DNA of 64,000 nt, taken from the NCBI RefSeq assembly GCF_039533685.1, contig NZ_BAAATZ010000012.1, positions 248,001-312,000 on the forward strand, read 5' to 3'. This document shows positions 1-8,374 of this stretch, one piece after another (within the stretch, counting starts at the first letter, position 1; every line of letters begins with the position of its first letter). Below the pieces are notes generated by a model that saw nothing but the letters and a program-made list of their open reading frames with translations, was not told where the DNA came from and did not search any database. This DNA comes from Actinocorallia aurantiaca. Its GTDB lineage: Bacteria > Actinomycetota > Actinomycetes > Streptosporangiales > Streptosporangiaceae. Both the position numbers and the translations under genes were made by a program.

Positions 1-380
1 AGGGCGGCATCGTCAACGTCGCCTCCGTGGCCGCGTTCTTCTCCCGGGGCACTTACGGCGCGTCCAAGGCGTGGGTCGTCAGCTTCAGCCAGGCCGTCGC
101 CCAGGACGTGAAGGACCCGAACGTCAAGGTGATGGCGCTGTGCCCCGGCTTCGTGCACACGGAGTTCCACGAGCGCGCGAAGATGGACGTCTCCGGCATC
201 CCCGAGGCGCTGTGGCTGGACGCCGACGACGTGGTCGGCTCCGCCCTCAAGGACCTGAAGAAGGGCGTTCAGGTCTCGGTTCCCGGCCCCCAGTACAAGA
301 CGATCGTCGGGCTGGGCAAGTTCGTTCCCCGCAATCTCGCCGGAATCCTCTCCTCCAAGACCGGAAGACGGTACGACTGA
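1..380 (+). CDS. Short-chain dehydrogenase/reductase, C-terminal part
   Basis: The gene enters from the left edge, so its start and the N-terminal nucleotide-binding Gly motif are outside the window. The visible part is open from base 3 and reads GGIVNVASVAAFF, then TYGASKAWV. These are the Ser-containing strand and the YxxxK active-site signature of the classical SDR family, followed by CPGFVHTEF, the usual PG motif after the active site. NAD(P)-dependent oxidation or reduction of a small substrate is expected, but the substrate cannot be told. The stop lies 5 bases before the start of the trypsin-like gene, so the two may share a transcript. Family assignment is firm, function is not. Confidence 0.85.
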   Translation, partial: GGIVNVASVAAFFSRGTYGASKAWVVSFSQAVAQDVKDPNVKVMALCPGFVHTEFHERAKMDVSGIPEALWLDADDVVGSALKDLKKGVQVSVPGPQYKTIVGLGKFVPRNLAGILSSKTGRRYD

Positions 381-385
381 GCGCC

Positions 386-1192
386 ATGCGCATCATCACC
401 CCCCTCATCGCTCTCCTCGCCCTGCCCGTGGTGCTCTCCGGCGCTCCGGCGTCCGCCGTCGTCGGCGGCACCGCGGTCAAGGCGACCGCCTATCCCTGGA
501 TGGGCGCTCTGCACTCCTCCGCCGCCTTCCTCCGGCCCGGCGGCCAGCACTGCGGCGGTGTCCTGGTGCGCGCCGACAAGGTCCTGACGACCGCGCGCTG
601 CGCCCGCCAGTTCAAGTACGCCCCGGACCAGCTCAAGGTGACGTTCGGCCGCACGAACCTCAAGAAGAAGAACGGCACGACCTACCAGGTCAAGAAGATC
701 TGGGTCCATCCCGGTCACCGGCTGGGGGATCTCGACGGCCTGGAGGTCCCGCGCAACGATCTCGCGGTCCTGACGCTCGCCCGGAAGGCCAAGAAGATCA
801 AGCCGGTCAAGGTCGGCGAGGTCACCGGAAGCACGGGGTTCGTCCTCGGCTGGGGTTCGGTCAACGAGGCCGACACGGCGAACGCCGTCCTGCGCAAGGC
901 CTCCGTGCCCCTGGTCGGCGAGGCCGAGTGCCGGGCCGCCTACGGGGGCGTCCTGAATTCCGGCATGGTCTGCGCGGGCTCCACGAGGGCCGCTGCCTGC
1001 CGGTTCGACGACGGAGGGCCGCTGGTCGTCCGGGTGAAGAGGAAGGTCCGGTTCGGCGGCCAGACCGAGATCCGGCTGGAGAACCGGGTCGTGGGCCTGG
1101 CGTCCTGGGCCGACGGGTGCGCCGAGCCCGGCCGTCCGGGGGTCTACACCGAGCTCTCCGCCTTCCGGGGAGTCCTCGAGAAGCGGCTTTGA
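386..1192 (+). CDS. Secreted trypsin-fold (S1) protein, catalytically degenerate
   Basis: This is a 268-residue protein. A signal peptide covers residues 1 to about 26 (hydrophobic core LIALLALPVVLSG, cleavage after APASA), so it should be exported. After it comes VVGGTAVKATAYPWM, the usual N-terminus of an S1 protease. The Cys pair around the active-site His, the NDLAVLTL block with the catalytic Asp, and the GGPL strand are all present. The catalytic His block reads LTTARC instead of LTAAHC, and the catalytic Ser block reads FDDGGPL instead of GDSGGPL. Both His and Ser are therefore replaced (by Arg and Asp), while Asp remains. Proteolysis is unlikely; a binding or scaffold role, as in other S1 pseudoproteases, is inferred. 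The start is the ATG directly before the signal peptide. Confidence 0.85.
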   Translation: MRIITPLIALLALPVVLSGAPASAVVGGTAVKATAYPWMGALHSSAAFLRPGGQHCGGVLVRADKVLTTARCARQFKYAPDQLKVTFGRTNLKKKNGTTYQVKKIWVHPGHRLGDLDGLEVPRNDLAVLTLARKAKKIKPVKVGEVTGSTGFVLGWGSVNEADTANAVLRKASVPLVGEAECRAAYGGVLNSGMVCAGSTRAAACRFDDGGPLVVRVKRKVRFGGQTEIRLENRVVGLASWADGCAEPGRPGVYTELSAFRGVLEKRL

Positions 1193-1204
1193 TCCCCAGG
1201 TCGG

Positions 1205-1210
1205 TAGAAT
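1205..1210 (+). promoter_or_regulatory. Probable -10 box of a leaderless groES-like transcript
   Basis: TAGAAT lies 7 bases before the GTG start at 1218, and no Shine-Dalgarno sequence is visible in the 25-base gap. This spacing would place the transcription start on or next to the start codon, a leaderless arrangement common in actinobacteria. No good -35 box was seen. Confidence 0.45.
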
Positions 1211-1217
1211 CCATGGC

Positions 1218-1535
1218 GTGTCCGAGCCGAAGTTCGAAGTCCAGATGCTGCACGACCGGGTGATGATCAAGCCGGAGAAGGAAGCCGAGCGAACCAGCAG
1301 CAGCGGCATCGTCATCCCCGCGACCTCCGACACCTCCAACCAGCTGGCCTGGGGCGAGGTATGCGGCGCCGGTCACCACGTGCGGACGGTCAAGCCCGGC
1401 GACCGCGTCCTCTACCACCCCGACGACCAGTTCGAGGTGGAACTGCAGGGCGCCACCTACCTGGTGATGCGCGAACGTGATCTTCACGCGATCGCCAACG
1501 AGCGCCCGGAGCACGGCACCGGCCTCTACCTCTGA
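1218..1535 (+). CDS. GroES/Cpn10-like co-chaperonin, not linked to groEL
   Basis: This 105-residue protein has the Cpn10 layout. An N-terminal strand (VQMLHDRVMIKP) is followed by a mobile-loop region (ERTSSSGIVIPATSD) that would contact GroEL, then GEVCGAG and VKPGDRVLYHP from the beta-barrel, and YLVMRERDLHAIA near the C-terminus. Canonical GroES is about 95-100 residues; this one has a short extra tail. No groEL follows: the next gene converges from the other side. It is therefore an orphan paralogue. It may assist a GroEL2-type chaperonin encoded elsewhere, or have taken on another role. GTG is taken as the start because a -10-like box lies just before it. Confidence 0.8.
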   Translation: MSEPKFEVQMLHDRVMIKPEKEAERTSSSGIVIPATSDTSNQLAWGEVCGAGHHVRTVKPGDRVLYHPDDQFEVELQGATYLVMRERDLHAIANERPEHGTGLYL

Positions 1536-1568
1536 CGTCTTCACCCCAGCAGGTCCTTCCGAGCAAGC

Positions 1569-1602
1569 CGAAGGGGCCGGACGCGCGCGTCCGGCCCCTT
1601 CG
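1569..1602. terminator. Bidirectional terminator hairpin
   Basis: A perfect 17-base inverted repeat with no spacer (arms 1569-1585 and 1586-1602, GC-rich) lies between the convergent stops of the GroES-like gene and the aldehyde dehydrogenase gene. The innermost bases would form the loop. Confidence 0.8.
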
Positions 1603-1608
1603 CCGCAC

Positions 1609-3042
1609 TCAGGCCGGGCGCGGGATGGACTTGTGCTCGAGGTAGGCCTCCAGGCCCTCGGGGCCGAGCTCGCGGCCGAGGCCGGAGTTCTTGTAGCCGC
1701 CGAACGGGGTGTTGGGGTCCATGCCGTAGAGGTTGACGCCGCAGCTGCCGGTGCGGACGCGGCGGGCGACCTCGATGCCGTGGTCGACGTCCGCGGTCCA
1801 CACCGAGCCGCCCAGGCCGAACTCGCTGTCGTTGGCGATGCGGACGGCGTCGTCCTCGTCGTCGTAGGGGATCAGGGACAGGACCGGGCCGAAGATCTCC
1901 TCGCGGGCGATGCGCATGTCGTTGGTGACGTTGCCGAAGACGGTGGGGGCGACGTACCAGCCGCGGTCATACGGCCGGTCGAGGCCGCCGACGAGCAGCT
2001 TGGCGCCCTCCTCCTGGCCGATGCGGATGTAGCCCTCCACCCGCTCCTGCTGGCGCTTGGCGACCAGGGGGCCGATCTCGGTGCCGAAGTCGGCGGGGTC
2101 GCCCACGGCCAGGCCGCCGACCATGGCGGCCAGCGCCTCGGCGACCTCGTCGTAGCGGCTGCGGGGGGCCAGGATGCGGGTCTGCGCGGCGCAGGCCTGG
2201 CCGTTGTTCATCAGCGAGGCGAGCTTGAAGCCCTCGACGGTGGTGGCGAGGTCGGCGTCCTCCAGGATGATCGCCGCGGACTTGCCGCCCAGTTCCAGGG
2301 TGCAGCGCTTGAGCTGGCGGCCGCACACCTCGCCGATCTTGCGTCCGGCGTCGGTGGAGCCGGTGAAGGCGACCTTGTCGACGCCGGGGTGGGCCACCAG
2401 GTGGGCGCCGGCCTCGCGTCCGGCGGGCACGAAGTTGACCACGCCGTCGGGGAAGCCGGCCTCCTTGACCCACTCGGCGAGCAGGTAGGCGTCCAGCGGG
2501 GTCTCCGGGGAGGGCTTGGCCACCACCGTGCAGCCGGCCAGCAGCGCGGGGGCCAGCTTCATGATCAGCGTGAACTGGGGGACGTTCCAGGGGTAGATGG
2601 CGGCCACGACGCCGACGGGCTCCCGGACGACGGTCACCGGGCCCTGCATGCCGGGACGCTCGTCCTCCCAGGTGTAGGTGGCGGCCAGGTCGACGTAGTA
2701 CTGGAGCGTCATCTGCGGGATCGTCGCCTGCGCGAAGATCGAGAACAGGGCGGGCGTGCCGACCTCCGCCACCACCAGGTCGGACATCGCCTGGGCGTTG
2801 GCCGCGTAGATCGCCGACAGGCGGCCCATCACCTCGGCCCGCTCGGCCGGGGTCATCCGGGGCCAGGGCCCGTGGTCGAAGGCCTGCCGCGCGGCGGCCA
2901 CCGCCCTGTCGATATCGGCGTCGGTGCCCTCGGGCACCCGGCCGATGACTTCTTCGGTGTGCGGGGAGACGACGTCGATCGTGCCCGTGCCCGCGGGCTC
3001 GACCCAGTCTCCGCCGATGAAGAAGCGGGTGTACTCGTGCAA
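1609..3042 (-). CDS. NAD(P)-dependent aldehyde dehydrogenase
   Basis: The protein of 477 residues has the usual length for this superfamily. It shows YPWNVPQF (cofactor-binding region), FTGSTDAGRKIG, LELGGKSAAII with the general-base Glu, and NNGQACAAQTRI with the catalytic Cys, then EEIFGPVLSLIPYD. It should oxidise an aldehyde to the acid using NAD(P). The start is set at a TTG (LHEYTRFF) because GGAGGA sits 5 bases upstream (3048-3053). The longer reading to 3144 adds 34 residues that do not resemble the family. The substrate is unknown. It lies downstream of the RibD-like pair on the same strand, but a 130-base gap suggests its own promoter. Confidence 0.93.
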   Translation of the reverse strand: MHEYTRFFIGGDWVEPAGTGTIDVVSPHTEEVIGRVPEGTDADIDRAVAAARQAFDHGPWPRMTPAERAEVMGRLSAIYAANAQAMSDLVVAEVGTPALFSIFAQATIPQMTLQYYVDLAATYTWEDERPGMQGPVTVVREPVGVVAAIYPWNVPQFTLIMKLAPALLAGCTVVAKPSPETPLDAYLLAEWVKEAGFPDGVVNFVPAGREAGAHLVAHPGVDKVAFTGSTDAGRKIGEVCGRQLKRCTLELGGKSAAIILEDADLATTVEGFKLASLMNNGQACAAQTRILAPRSRYDEVAEALAAMVGGLAVGDPADFGTEIGPLVAKRQQERVEGYIRIGQEEGAKLLVGGLDRPYDRGWYVAPTVFGNVTNDMRIAREEIFGPVLSLIPYDDEDDAVRIANDSEFGLGGSVWTADVDHGIEVARRVRTGSCGVNLYGMDPNTPFGGYKNSGLGRELGPEGLEAYLEHKSIPRPA

Positions 3043-3172
3043 GGGGTTCCTCCAACCAGGGGTGGACTTCCGGAGGGCGCGGCCGCAATGGATCTTCGGC
3101 CCGCATCTCGCGTATGCCCCGATTCTCCACAAGCCCGACGTCATTGTCGATACTTGAGCCTAGACTCCAGTC

Positions 3173-3613
3173 TCATCCCAGCAGGTGCAGGTTGGGCTCC
3201 CTCGCCCGTTCCGCCAGCGCGGAGAGCTCGACGACCTCCACCCCCGAGGCCTCCAGCAGCTCCACGCCGTCCCCCTCGACGAACAGGGCCGGCTCGCGCC
3301 AGGCGAAGACCACCCGGCCGACCCCCCGGTCCATGATCAGCTCCGCGCAGGGCTTCGGCCGGGACAGCCGGCGCGCGCACGGCTCCAGCGAGCTGTAGAC
3401 CGTCGCGCCGGTGAGGTCGCGCCCGGCCAGCTTGGCCAGGGCGGACTCCTCGGCGTGGACCTTCTCGTCCGTCTCGCGCGAGTACCCCCGCGCCAGCTCG
3501 ACGCCCCCTGCGTCCACCACCACCGCACCGACGGAGAAGGCCGTCTCCGACGGCGGGCACTCCCTCGCCAGGTCGCAGGCGAGGGCCAACCAGCCCAGGT
3601 CGTCGTCAGTCAT
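3173..3613 (-). CDS. RibD-type pyrimidine deaminase domain protein
   Basis: This is a 146-residue zinc deaminase. It has HAEE (zinc His and catalytic Glu) and EPCARRLSRPKPC, the PC-x-C zinc site in the spacing typical of RibD deaminases rather than of tRNA or cytidine deaminases. In most bacteria this domain is the N-terminal half of RibD, acting in riboflavin synthesis. Here it is a separate gene whose start overlaps the end of the upstream reductase gene by 8 bases, so the pair is likely translationally coupled. No other rib genes are near, so a role in another pathway is possible. Confidence 0.85.
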   Translation of the reverse strand: MTDDDLGWLALACDLARECPPSETAFSVGAVVVDAGGVELARGYSRETDEKVHAEESALAKLAGRDLTGATVYSSLEPCARRLSRPKPCAELIMDRGVGRVVFAWREPALFVEGDGVELLEASGVEVVELSALAERAREPNLHLLG

Positions 3614-4289
3614 GGGGTCCCATCGTGTAACGCAGCAGGGCGACCTCGCCGATCTTGCGGACCTCGGCCAGCCGCATCGGGTGCTTCGGGGTCTGGGGGA
3701 ACACGCTCGGGTAGGTGAAGCGGGGCGCGCCCGGGTCGCCGATGAGGAACGGGGCGACCACCAGGTGCAGCTCGTCCACCAGCCCGGCGGAGAGGAAACC
3801 GGTGTGCACCGTGCCGCCGCCCTCGACCATGAGCCGGCGGATCCCGCGCGCGGCCAGGTCCGCCAGCAGGACGGGCAGCTCGACGCGCGACCCCATGTCG
3901 ATCACGGTCGCGGCGGCGCCGAGTTCGGCGGCCAGCGCCTCGGCGGTCTCCTCGCCCGCGTAGACGAGCTTGGGCGACGCCCCGGTGGTGAAGAAGCGGG
4001 AGTCCGGGTCCAGGACGCCGCCGCCGGTCACGGTGACCTTGACGAGGTCCTCGGGCAGGCCGCGGGAGATCCGGTCCATCCGCCGGGCCCGCGACTTGAT
4101 CAGCAGCGACGGGTCGTCCCTGCGGATGGTGTTGGCCCCGACCATGATCGCGTCCATCGTGGCCCGGACGGCGTCCACCCGGTCCAGATCCGCCGCGTTC
4201 GAGAGCGTCAGCCGCTCCTCGGTCAGGTCGTCGATGTACCCGTCCACCGACATGGCGCAGCTGAGAAGCACATAAGGGCGATCACTCAC
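3606..4289 (-). CDS. RibD C-terminal-type reductase (dihydrofolate reductase fold)
   Basis: The protein of 227 residues begins SDRPYVLLSCAMSVDGYI and contains VGANTIRRDDPSL, VEGGGTVHTGFL and a typical C-terminal strand. These are the marks of the RibD/RibG reductase domain family, which uses NADPH to reduce the ribosyl-linked pyrimidine intermediate of riboflavin synthesis. The GTG start at 4289 is preferred; an in-frame extension upstream runs into the repeat pair at 4298-4385. With the following deaminase it forms a split RibD encoded in reversed order (reductase first). A duplicate riboflavin enzyme or a secondary-metabolite role are both possible. Confidence 0.85.
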   Translation of the reverse strand: MSDRPYVLLSCAMSVDGYIDDLTEERLTLSNAADLDRVDAVRATMDAIMVGANTIRRDDPSLLIKSRARRMDRISRGLPEDLVKVTVTGGGVLDPDSRFFTTGASPKLVYAGEETAEALAAELGAAATVIDMGSRVELPVLLADLAARGIRRLMVEGGGTVHTGFLSAGLVDELHLVVAPFLIGDPGAPRFTYPSVFPQTPKHPMRLAEVRKIGEVALLRYTMGPHD

Positions 4290-4297
4290 CGTGCCAG

Positions 4298-4385
4298 CGT
4301 ACGTCCCCGCGCGCACGGCGGCTCGCGAAGGGGGCTGGTGCGCTTGCGCTTGTCCGGCCGTACGTCCCCGCGCGCGGCGGCTCGG
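4298..4385. repeat. Two-copy repeat with 61-base period, possible CRISPR relic
   Basis: Two near-identical blocks starting CGTACGTCCCCGCGCGC and ending GGCGGCTCG occur at 4298-4325 (28 bases) and 4359-4385 (26-27 bases). They are separated by 33 unrelated bases. The 28+33 spacing equals one unit of a type I-E CRISPR array, and the CCCCGCGCGC core resembles actinobacterial type I-E repeats. There is no cas gene in the window and there are only two copies, so this is a relic at best. A chance tandem duplication is the alternative. Confidence 0.45.
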
Positions 4386-4403
4386 ATGCCTCCCGGCCCT
4401 TCG

Positions 4404-6971
4404 TCAGGGGAAGAACCTGGCCAGTTCGACCCGGGAGCGCACGCCCAGCCTGGCGAACACGTTGCGCAGGTGGTGCTCGACGGTGCGGGGGCTGAGCGTC
4501 AGGCGGGCGGCGATCTCGCGGTTGGTGGCTCCTTCCGCGACCAGGCGCGCGATCTGCTCCTGCTGGGCGGTCAGCCCGGCGACGGGTTCGGCGCCCTGCG
4601 GACCCGCGCTGCTCTCCCCCGCGGCGCGGAGCTCGGCGCGGGCGCGTCCGGCCCATCCCGGCGCCTCGTAGTACCGGAAGGTGTGCAGGGCCTGGCGCAG
4701 GTGGATCCGGGCGTCGCTGGGGCGTCTCGCCCTTCTCAGCCAGGCTCCGTACAGAAGCTGGGTGCGGGCCAGCTCGAACGGGGAGCCGCCCAGGCGGTGC
4801 AGCGCGAGGGCAGCGGTGAAGTGCTCTTCCGCGCCCTTGTCGTCCTTGCCCGACAGCAGCGCGTAGCAGCGTTGGGCCAGGGCCATCCGGGCGGGGTTGG
4901 CGGTGCTCTGGGCCCAGCGGTCGAACAGGTACAGCGCTCCGGAAGCGGCCTCGTGCCGTCCCGACTGCACCGCGGCCTCGGCGTACAGCGGCGTCGTCAG
5001 CACGCGTACGACCGGATGCACTGTCATGACCTCCAGACGGGCCGCGGCTTCAGCGGGACGGTCCTCGAGCAGGTCGAGTGCGGCCCGGGCCCAGGAGATG
5101 AACGCCTCGGAACGGCTGAGTCCTCTCACGGACGCCGTCTGGATCGCCTGGGCGGCGTGGCGTTCGCAGCTCTCCCTGTCCCCGTGCAGGGCCGCGAGGA
5201 GAGCGAGCAGGGACAGGTGGTCGGCCGCGACGTTGCCCTGGCCCATCGCTCTCGCCAGAGCGAGGCCTTCCGTGGAGCAGGCCGTCGCCTCGGCGAAACG
5301 CCCGCGCCAGACATCGGCCTGCGCGAGCAGGTGGAGTGCCGCGGGACGCAGGGTGGAGTATCCGCCGTGTGCTGCGCGTACCGCGCGGCCTGCGAGTTCG
5401 TGCGCGGCGGTGTCGTCGCCCAGCAGGACGGCGGCCGTGGTCGCCCAGATGTGGTCGAGACAGCTCACGGGCAAGGTGAGCAGCTTGCGCAGCGGAGTGG
5501 TGAAGTCCCCGTTGGCGAAGGCCGCGGACGTCCCCTCGAAGTGCAGGGCGAGGAGTTCCGGCCCGGGTACGTCCTTCGCCTGGGCCGCCAGCTCCAGGTA
5601 GGCAATCATGTCTCCGGCCAGGAAGGCCGCCTCTCCCGCGCGGACCAGGGCATCCAGCCTGCCTTCCGGAGGAAGAAGGTCGGCGGCGGTCTGGAAGAGG
5701 ACGCGGGAACGTCCGGGCAGGCCGTCGAACAGCTCGATCTCCCCCAAGAGGAGTTCGGCTTCGCCCGGAGGGACTCCGGGGTCGGCCTGTGCGCGGCGGA
5801 TCAGGTTGCGCGCCCGCGCGGGATCGCCGGAACGCCAGAACGCTCCGGCCGCGCCAAGCAGGTCGTCCGGGTCTCCGGAGAGTTCCGCGGCGCGCATCCA
5901 CAGACGGGCGGCCTCCGTGGGTTCGGCGTTCAGGGCCGCGGCCCGGAGACCTGTGGCGTCGCCGAGACGGCTGGTGACGGCCGCACGGTGCCAGACGCGG
6001 CGGGCGCGCTGGTCCGGGCGGTCGAGTACGCCGGCCAGCAGACGATGCGCGGTCTGTCTTTCGCCGAGTGGGGCGTCCGCGTACAGGACGCTGCGGATGA
6101 GGCGGCCGGGGACCGTGACGTGGTCTCCTTCGACGGCGATCAGTCCCAGAGCACGGGCGGGTTCCAACTCCGCGAGGTCCAGCCCGGCGGAGGCCGCAGC
6201 ACGGGCGAGCGTGACGGTGTCCAGATGGTCGTCCACCACGGCCATCAGGAGCAGGAGGCGCGCGCTCTCCGACAGCCGGAAGAAACGCCGGCGGTAGACG
6301 GCGCGCAGTTCGCTGCTCGCCGGGAGTGTCTCCGGGGGCGGTTCCGTGCCGGAGAGTTGCCCCGGAGTGAGGGAGCGTCCCAGTTCCAGAAGGGCACGGG
6401 GGTTGCCTCCGGACAGGTCCACCAGGATCGATTCCAGTTCCTCGGGGATGTCCTCGGCGCACTCGCGCAGCACCAGACGGCTCGTCTCGTCGCCCAAGGG
6501 CGGCAGCGAGAGAGCCGGGATGGAGGCGAGGCGGTCTCGTTCGGGAATCAGGATGTGCTCGTTGTGCGCGGCGAACAGCATGAGGATCGGTTCGTCGGCC
6601 ACCCTGCGCGCGGTGTAGGCGAGCGCGTCCAGGGACTCCCGGTCGAGCCAGTGCGCGTCGTCCACGACGCACAGCAGCGGGCGTTCCTCGGCCATCTCCG
6701 CCAGAGAGCAGCGCACATCGCGCGGATCGTCCGGCATGTCGGGCAGGATGCGGCCGAGGCCCGCCCGGTTCAGTTTCGCCTCGGCGCGGATGCCGGGAAG
6801 GCTGAGCACCCGGAAGTCGGGGGCGGCCCGGCGCGCCGCCCAGCGCAGAAGGGTGCTGCGTCCGAGCCCGGGCCCGCTCCGGACGGCCAGCGCGCCGCCA
6901 TGACCGGTCCGGGCCTTGACGACCAATTCGTCCAGCAGACCCAGTTCCCGATCACGCCCATGGACGGCCAT
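4404..6971 (-). CDS. Large LuxR-family (LAL-type) transcriptional regulator
   Basis: This 855-residue cytoplasmic protein has an N-terminal AAA/NACHT-like ATPase domain, a long helical (tetratricopeptide-like) middle and a C-terminal LuxR helix-turn-helix (LTAQQEQIARLVAEG, NREIAARLTLSPRTVEHH). Walker B is clear (LLCVVDDAHWLD). The P-loop reads SGPGLGRST where GxxGxGKST is expected, so the first Gly and the phosphate-binding Lys are changed to Ser and Arg. ATP binding may be weak or lost. The ATG at 6971 is chosen because GGAGGT lies 7 bases upstream (6979-6984). It is divergent from sbcD across a ~230-base gap. LAL regulators usually activate nearby or secondary-metabolism genes; the target here is unknown. 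Confidence 0.88.
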   Translation of the reverse strand: MAVHGRDRELGLLDELVVKARTGHGGALAVRSGPGLGRSTLLRWAARRAAPDFRVLSLPGIRAEAKLNRAGLGRILPDMPDDPRDVRCSLAEMAEERPLLCVVDDAHWLDRESLDALAYTARRVADEPILMLFAAHNEHILIPERDRLASIPALSLPPLGDETSRLVLRECAEDIPEELESILVDLSGGNPRALLELGRSLTPGQLSGTEPPPETLPASSELRAVYRRRFFRLSESARLLLLMAVVDDHLDTVTLARAAASAGLDLAELEPARALGLIAVEGDHVTVPGRLIRSVLYADAPLGERQTAHRLLAGVLDRPDQRARRVWHRAAVTSRLGDATGLRAAALNAEPTEAARLWMRAAELSGDPDDLLGAAGAFWRSGDPARARNLIRRAQADPGVPPGEAELLLGEIELFDGLPGRSRVLFQTAADLLPPEGRLDALVRAGEAAFLAGDMIAYLELAAQAKDVPGPELLALHFEGTSAAFANGDFTTPLRKLLTLPVSCLDHIWATTAAVLLGDDTAAHELAGRAVRAAHGGYSTLRPAALHLLAQADVWRGRFAEATACSTEGLALARAMGQGNVAADHLSLLALLAALHGDRESCERHAAQAIQTASVRGLSRSEAFISWARAALDLLEDRPAEAAARLEVMTVHPVVRVLTTPLYAEAAVQSGRHEAASGALYLFDRWAQSTANPARMALAQRCYALLSGKDDKGAEEHFTAALALHRLGGSPFELARTQLLYGAWLRRARRPSDARIHLRQALHTFRYYEAPGWAGRARAELRAAGESSAGPQGAEPVAGLTAQQEQIARLVAEGATNREIAARLTLSPRTVEHHLRNVFARLGVRSRVELARFFP

Positions 6972-7201
6972 CGCGCGCACCTCCCGGAGCCGGCGCTCAC
7001 TACAACACGCGCCGCACCCACGATCCAGGGCCCCGGAACGGCACGATGCCCCCACACATTCCGGAAAGACGCGACTGTGCCGCCGCACAACTCCCGCGCG
7101 GCGTTCTGACGGAAGAGTCGTACCGATCCGATGTCGTTGGTGCGCCGGTGGCGCCGAGGCCCGCAAATTGTCAGTGGGTAACGCTTAGGCTCTTGAGCGT
7201 C

Positions 7202-8374
7202 ATGAGACTTCTGCACACCTCCGACTGGCACCTGGGCCGCTCCTTCCACCGGGAGGACCTCCTCGGGGCGCAGGCCGCGTTCGCCGACCACCTGCTCGAG
7301 ACCGTCCGGGACGAGCGCGTCGGCTGCGTCCTGGTCTCCGGCGACGTCTACGACCGGGCGATCCCGCCGGTCGACGCCGTCCGCCTCTACGACGAGACGC
7401 TGCGGCGGCTCGCCGCCGTCACCCGGGTGGTGGTCATCTCCGGCAACCACGACTCCGCGGTGCGGCTCGGCGTGGGGTCCGGGCTGCTCGACTCCGCCGG
7501 GGTGCACGTGCGCACCTCTCCCGAGTCGGTGGGCCGGCCGGTGGTGCTGGACGACGTCGCCGTCTATCCGATCCCCTACCTGGAACCGGACTTCGTGCGC
7601 TCCTCCTGGGAGCTGGCGGAGCGTTCGCACGCGGCGGCGCTCACCGAGGCGATGCGCCGGATCTCCGAGGACGCCGCGCCCGGGGCCCGCGTCGTGCTGG
7701 CGCACGCGTTCGTGACGTCCGGGAACGTCGAGCCGGTGGTCAGCGAGAGCGAGCGCGACATCGGTGTCGGCGGGGTGCAGATGGTCCCGGCGAGCGTGTT
7801 CGACGGCGTCGCCTACACGGCGCTGGGGCATCTGCACGGGCGGCAGACGCTGCGCGAGGGCGTGCGCTACTCGGGTTCGCCGATCGCCTACTCCTTCTCC
7901 GAGGAGCGTCACAAGAAGGGCTCGTGGCTGGTCGACGTCGACGCGGGAGGACTGCGGGAGGCCTCGTTCGTCGAGGCGCCGGTGCCCCGGCCGATCGCGC
8001 AGCTGCGCGGCACGCTGGAGGAACTGCTGTCCGATCCGCGGCATGACTCCTGCACCGGGCACTGGCTGAAGGTGACGCTGACGGACGTCAAACGCCCTTC
8101 GGGCGCGATGGAGCGGCTGAAGGCGCGGTTCCCGCACACGCTGGTGCTCGGGTTCGAGCCCTCCGCCTCGGTGGAGGGCGAACGCACCTGGGCCGAGAGG
8201 GTCAAGGAGCGCTCCGGCGTCGAGCTGGCCTGCGACTTCCTGGACGAGGTCGGCGGCGAGGAGGCCCTGCCCGAAGAACGCGCCCTTCTGGAGGACGCGT
8301 TCACGCACTGCCGCCAGGAGGAACGCGCCCGGGTTCCGGCCCCGCGTCCCGGGGAGAGGGGAACGTCCCGATGA
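7202..8374 (+). CDS. sbcD: SbcD, nuclease subunit of the SbcCD DNA-repair complex
   Basis: The protein of 390 residues has the full set of metallophosphoesterase motifs of the Mre11/SbcD family: TSDWHLG (residues 5-11), SGDVYDR, ISGNHDS, LAHAF and ALGHLHGRQ. With SbcC it forms the complex that opens hairpins and trims blocked DNA ends using Mn2+. The ATG at 7202 precedes the first motif directly. A TAGGCT box at 7186-7191 suggests a leaderless transcript. The stop overlaps the sbcC start by 4 bases (ATGA), which is the normal coupled arrangement of this operon. Confidence 0.96.
   Translation: MRLLHTSDWHLGRSFHREDLLGAQAAFADHLLETVRDERVGCVLVSGDVYDRAIPPVDAVRLYDETLRRLAAVTRVVVISGNHDSAVRLGVGSGLLDSAGVHVRTSPESVGRPVVLDDVAVYPIPYLEPDFVRSSWELAERSHAAALTEAMRRISEDAAPGARVVLAHAFVTSGNVEPVVSESERDIGVGGVQMVPASVFDGVAYTALGHLHGRQTLREGVRYSGSPIAYSFSEERHKKGSWLVDVDAGGLREASFVEAPVPRPIAQLRGTLEELLSDPRHDSCTGHWLKVTLTDVKRPSGAMERLKARFPHTLVLGFEPSASVEGERTWAERVKERSGVELACDFLDEVGGEEALPEERALLEDAFTHCRQEERARVPAPRPGERGTSR

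Noticed and set aside
1477..3336. Very long plus-strand open frame across the aldehyde dehydrogenase gene
   Set aside because: It is the antisense shadow of a clear aldehyde dehydrogenase, with Gly/Ala/Arg-rich sequence and no domain. High GC produces such frames.
3411..7109. 1232-residue plus-strand open frame opposite the LuxR and RibD-like genes
   Set aside because: No domain and low-complexity composition. The opposite strand carries two well-defined protein families over the same bases.
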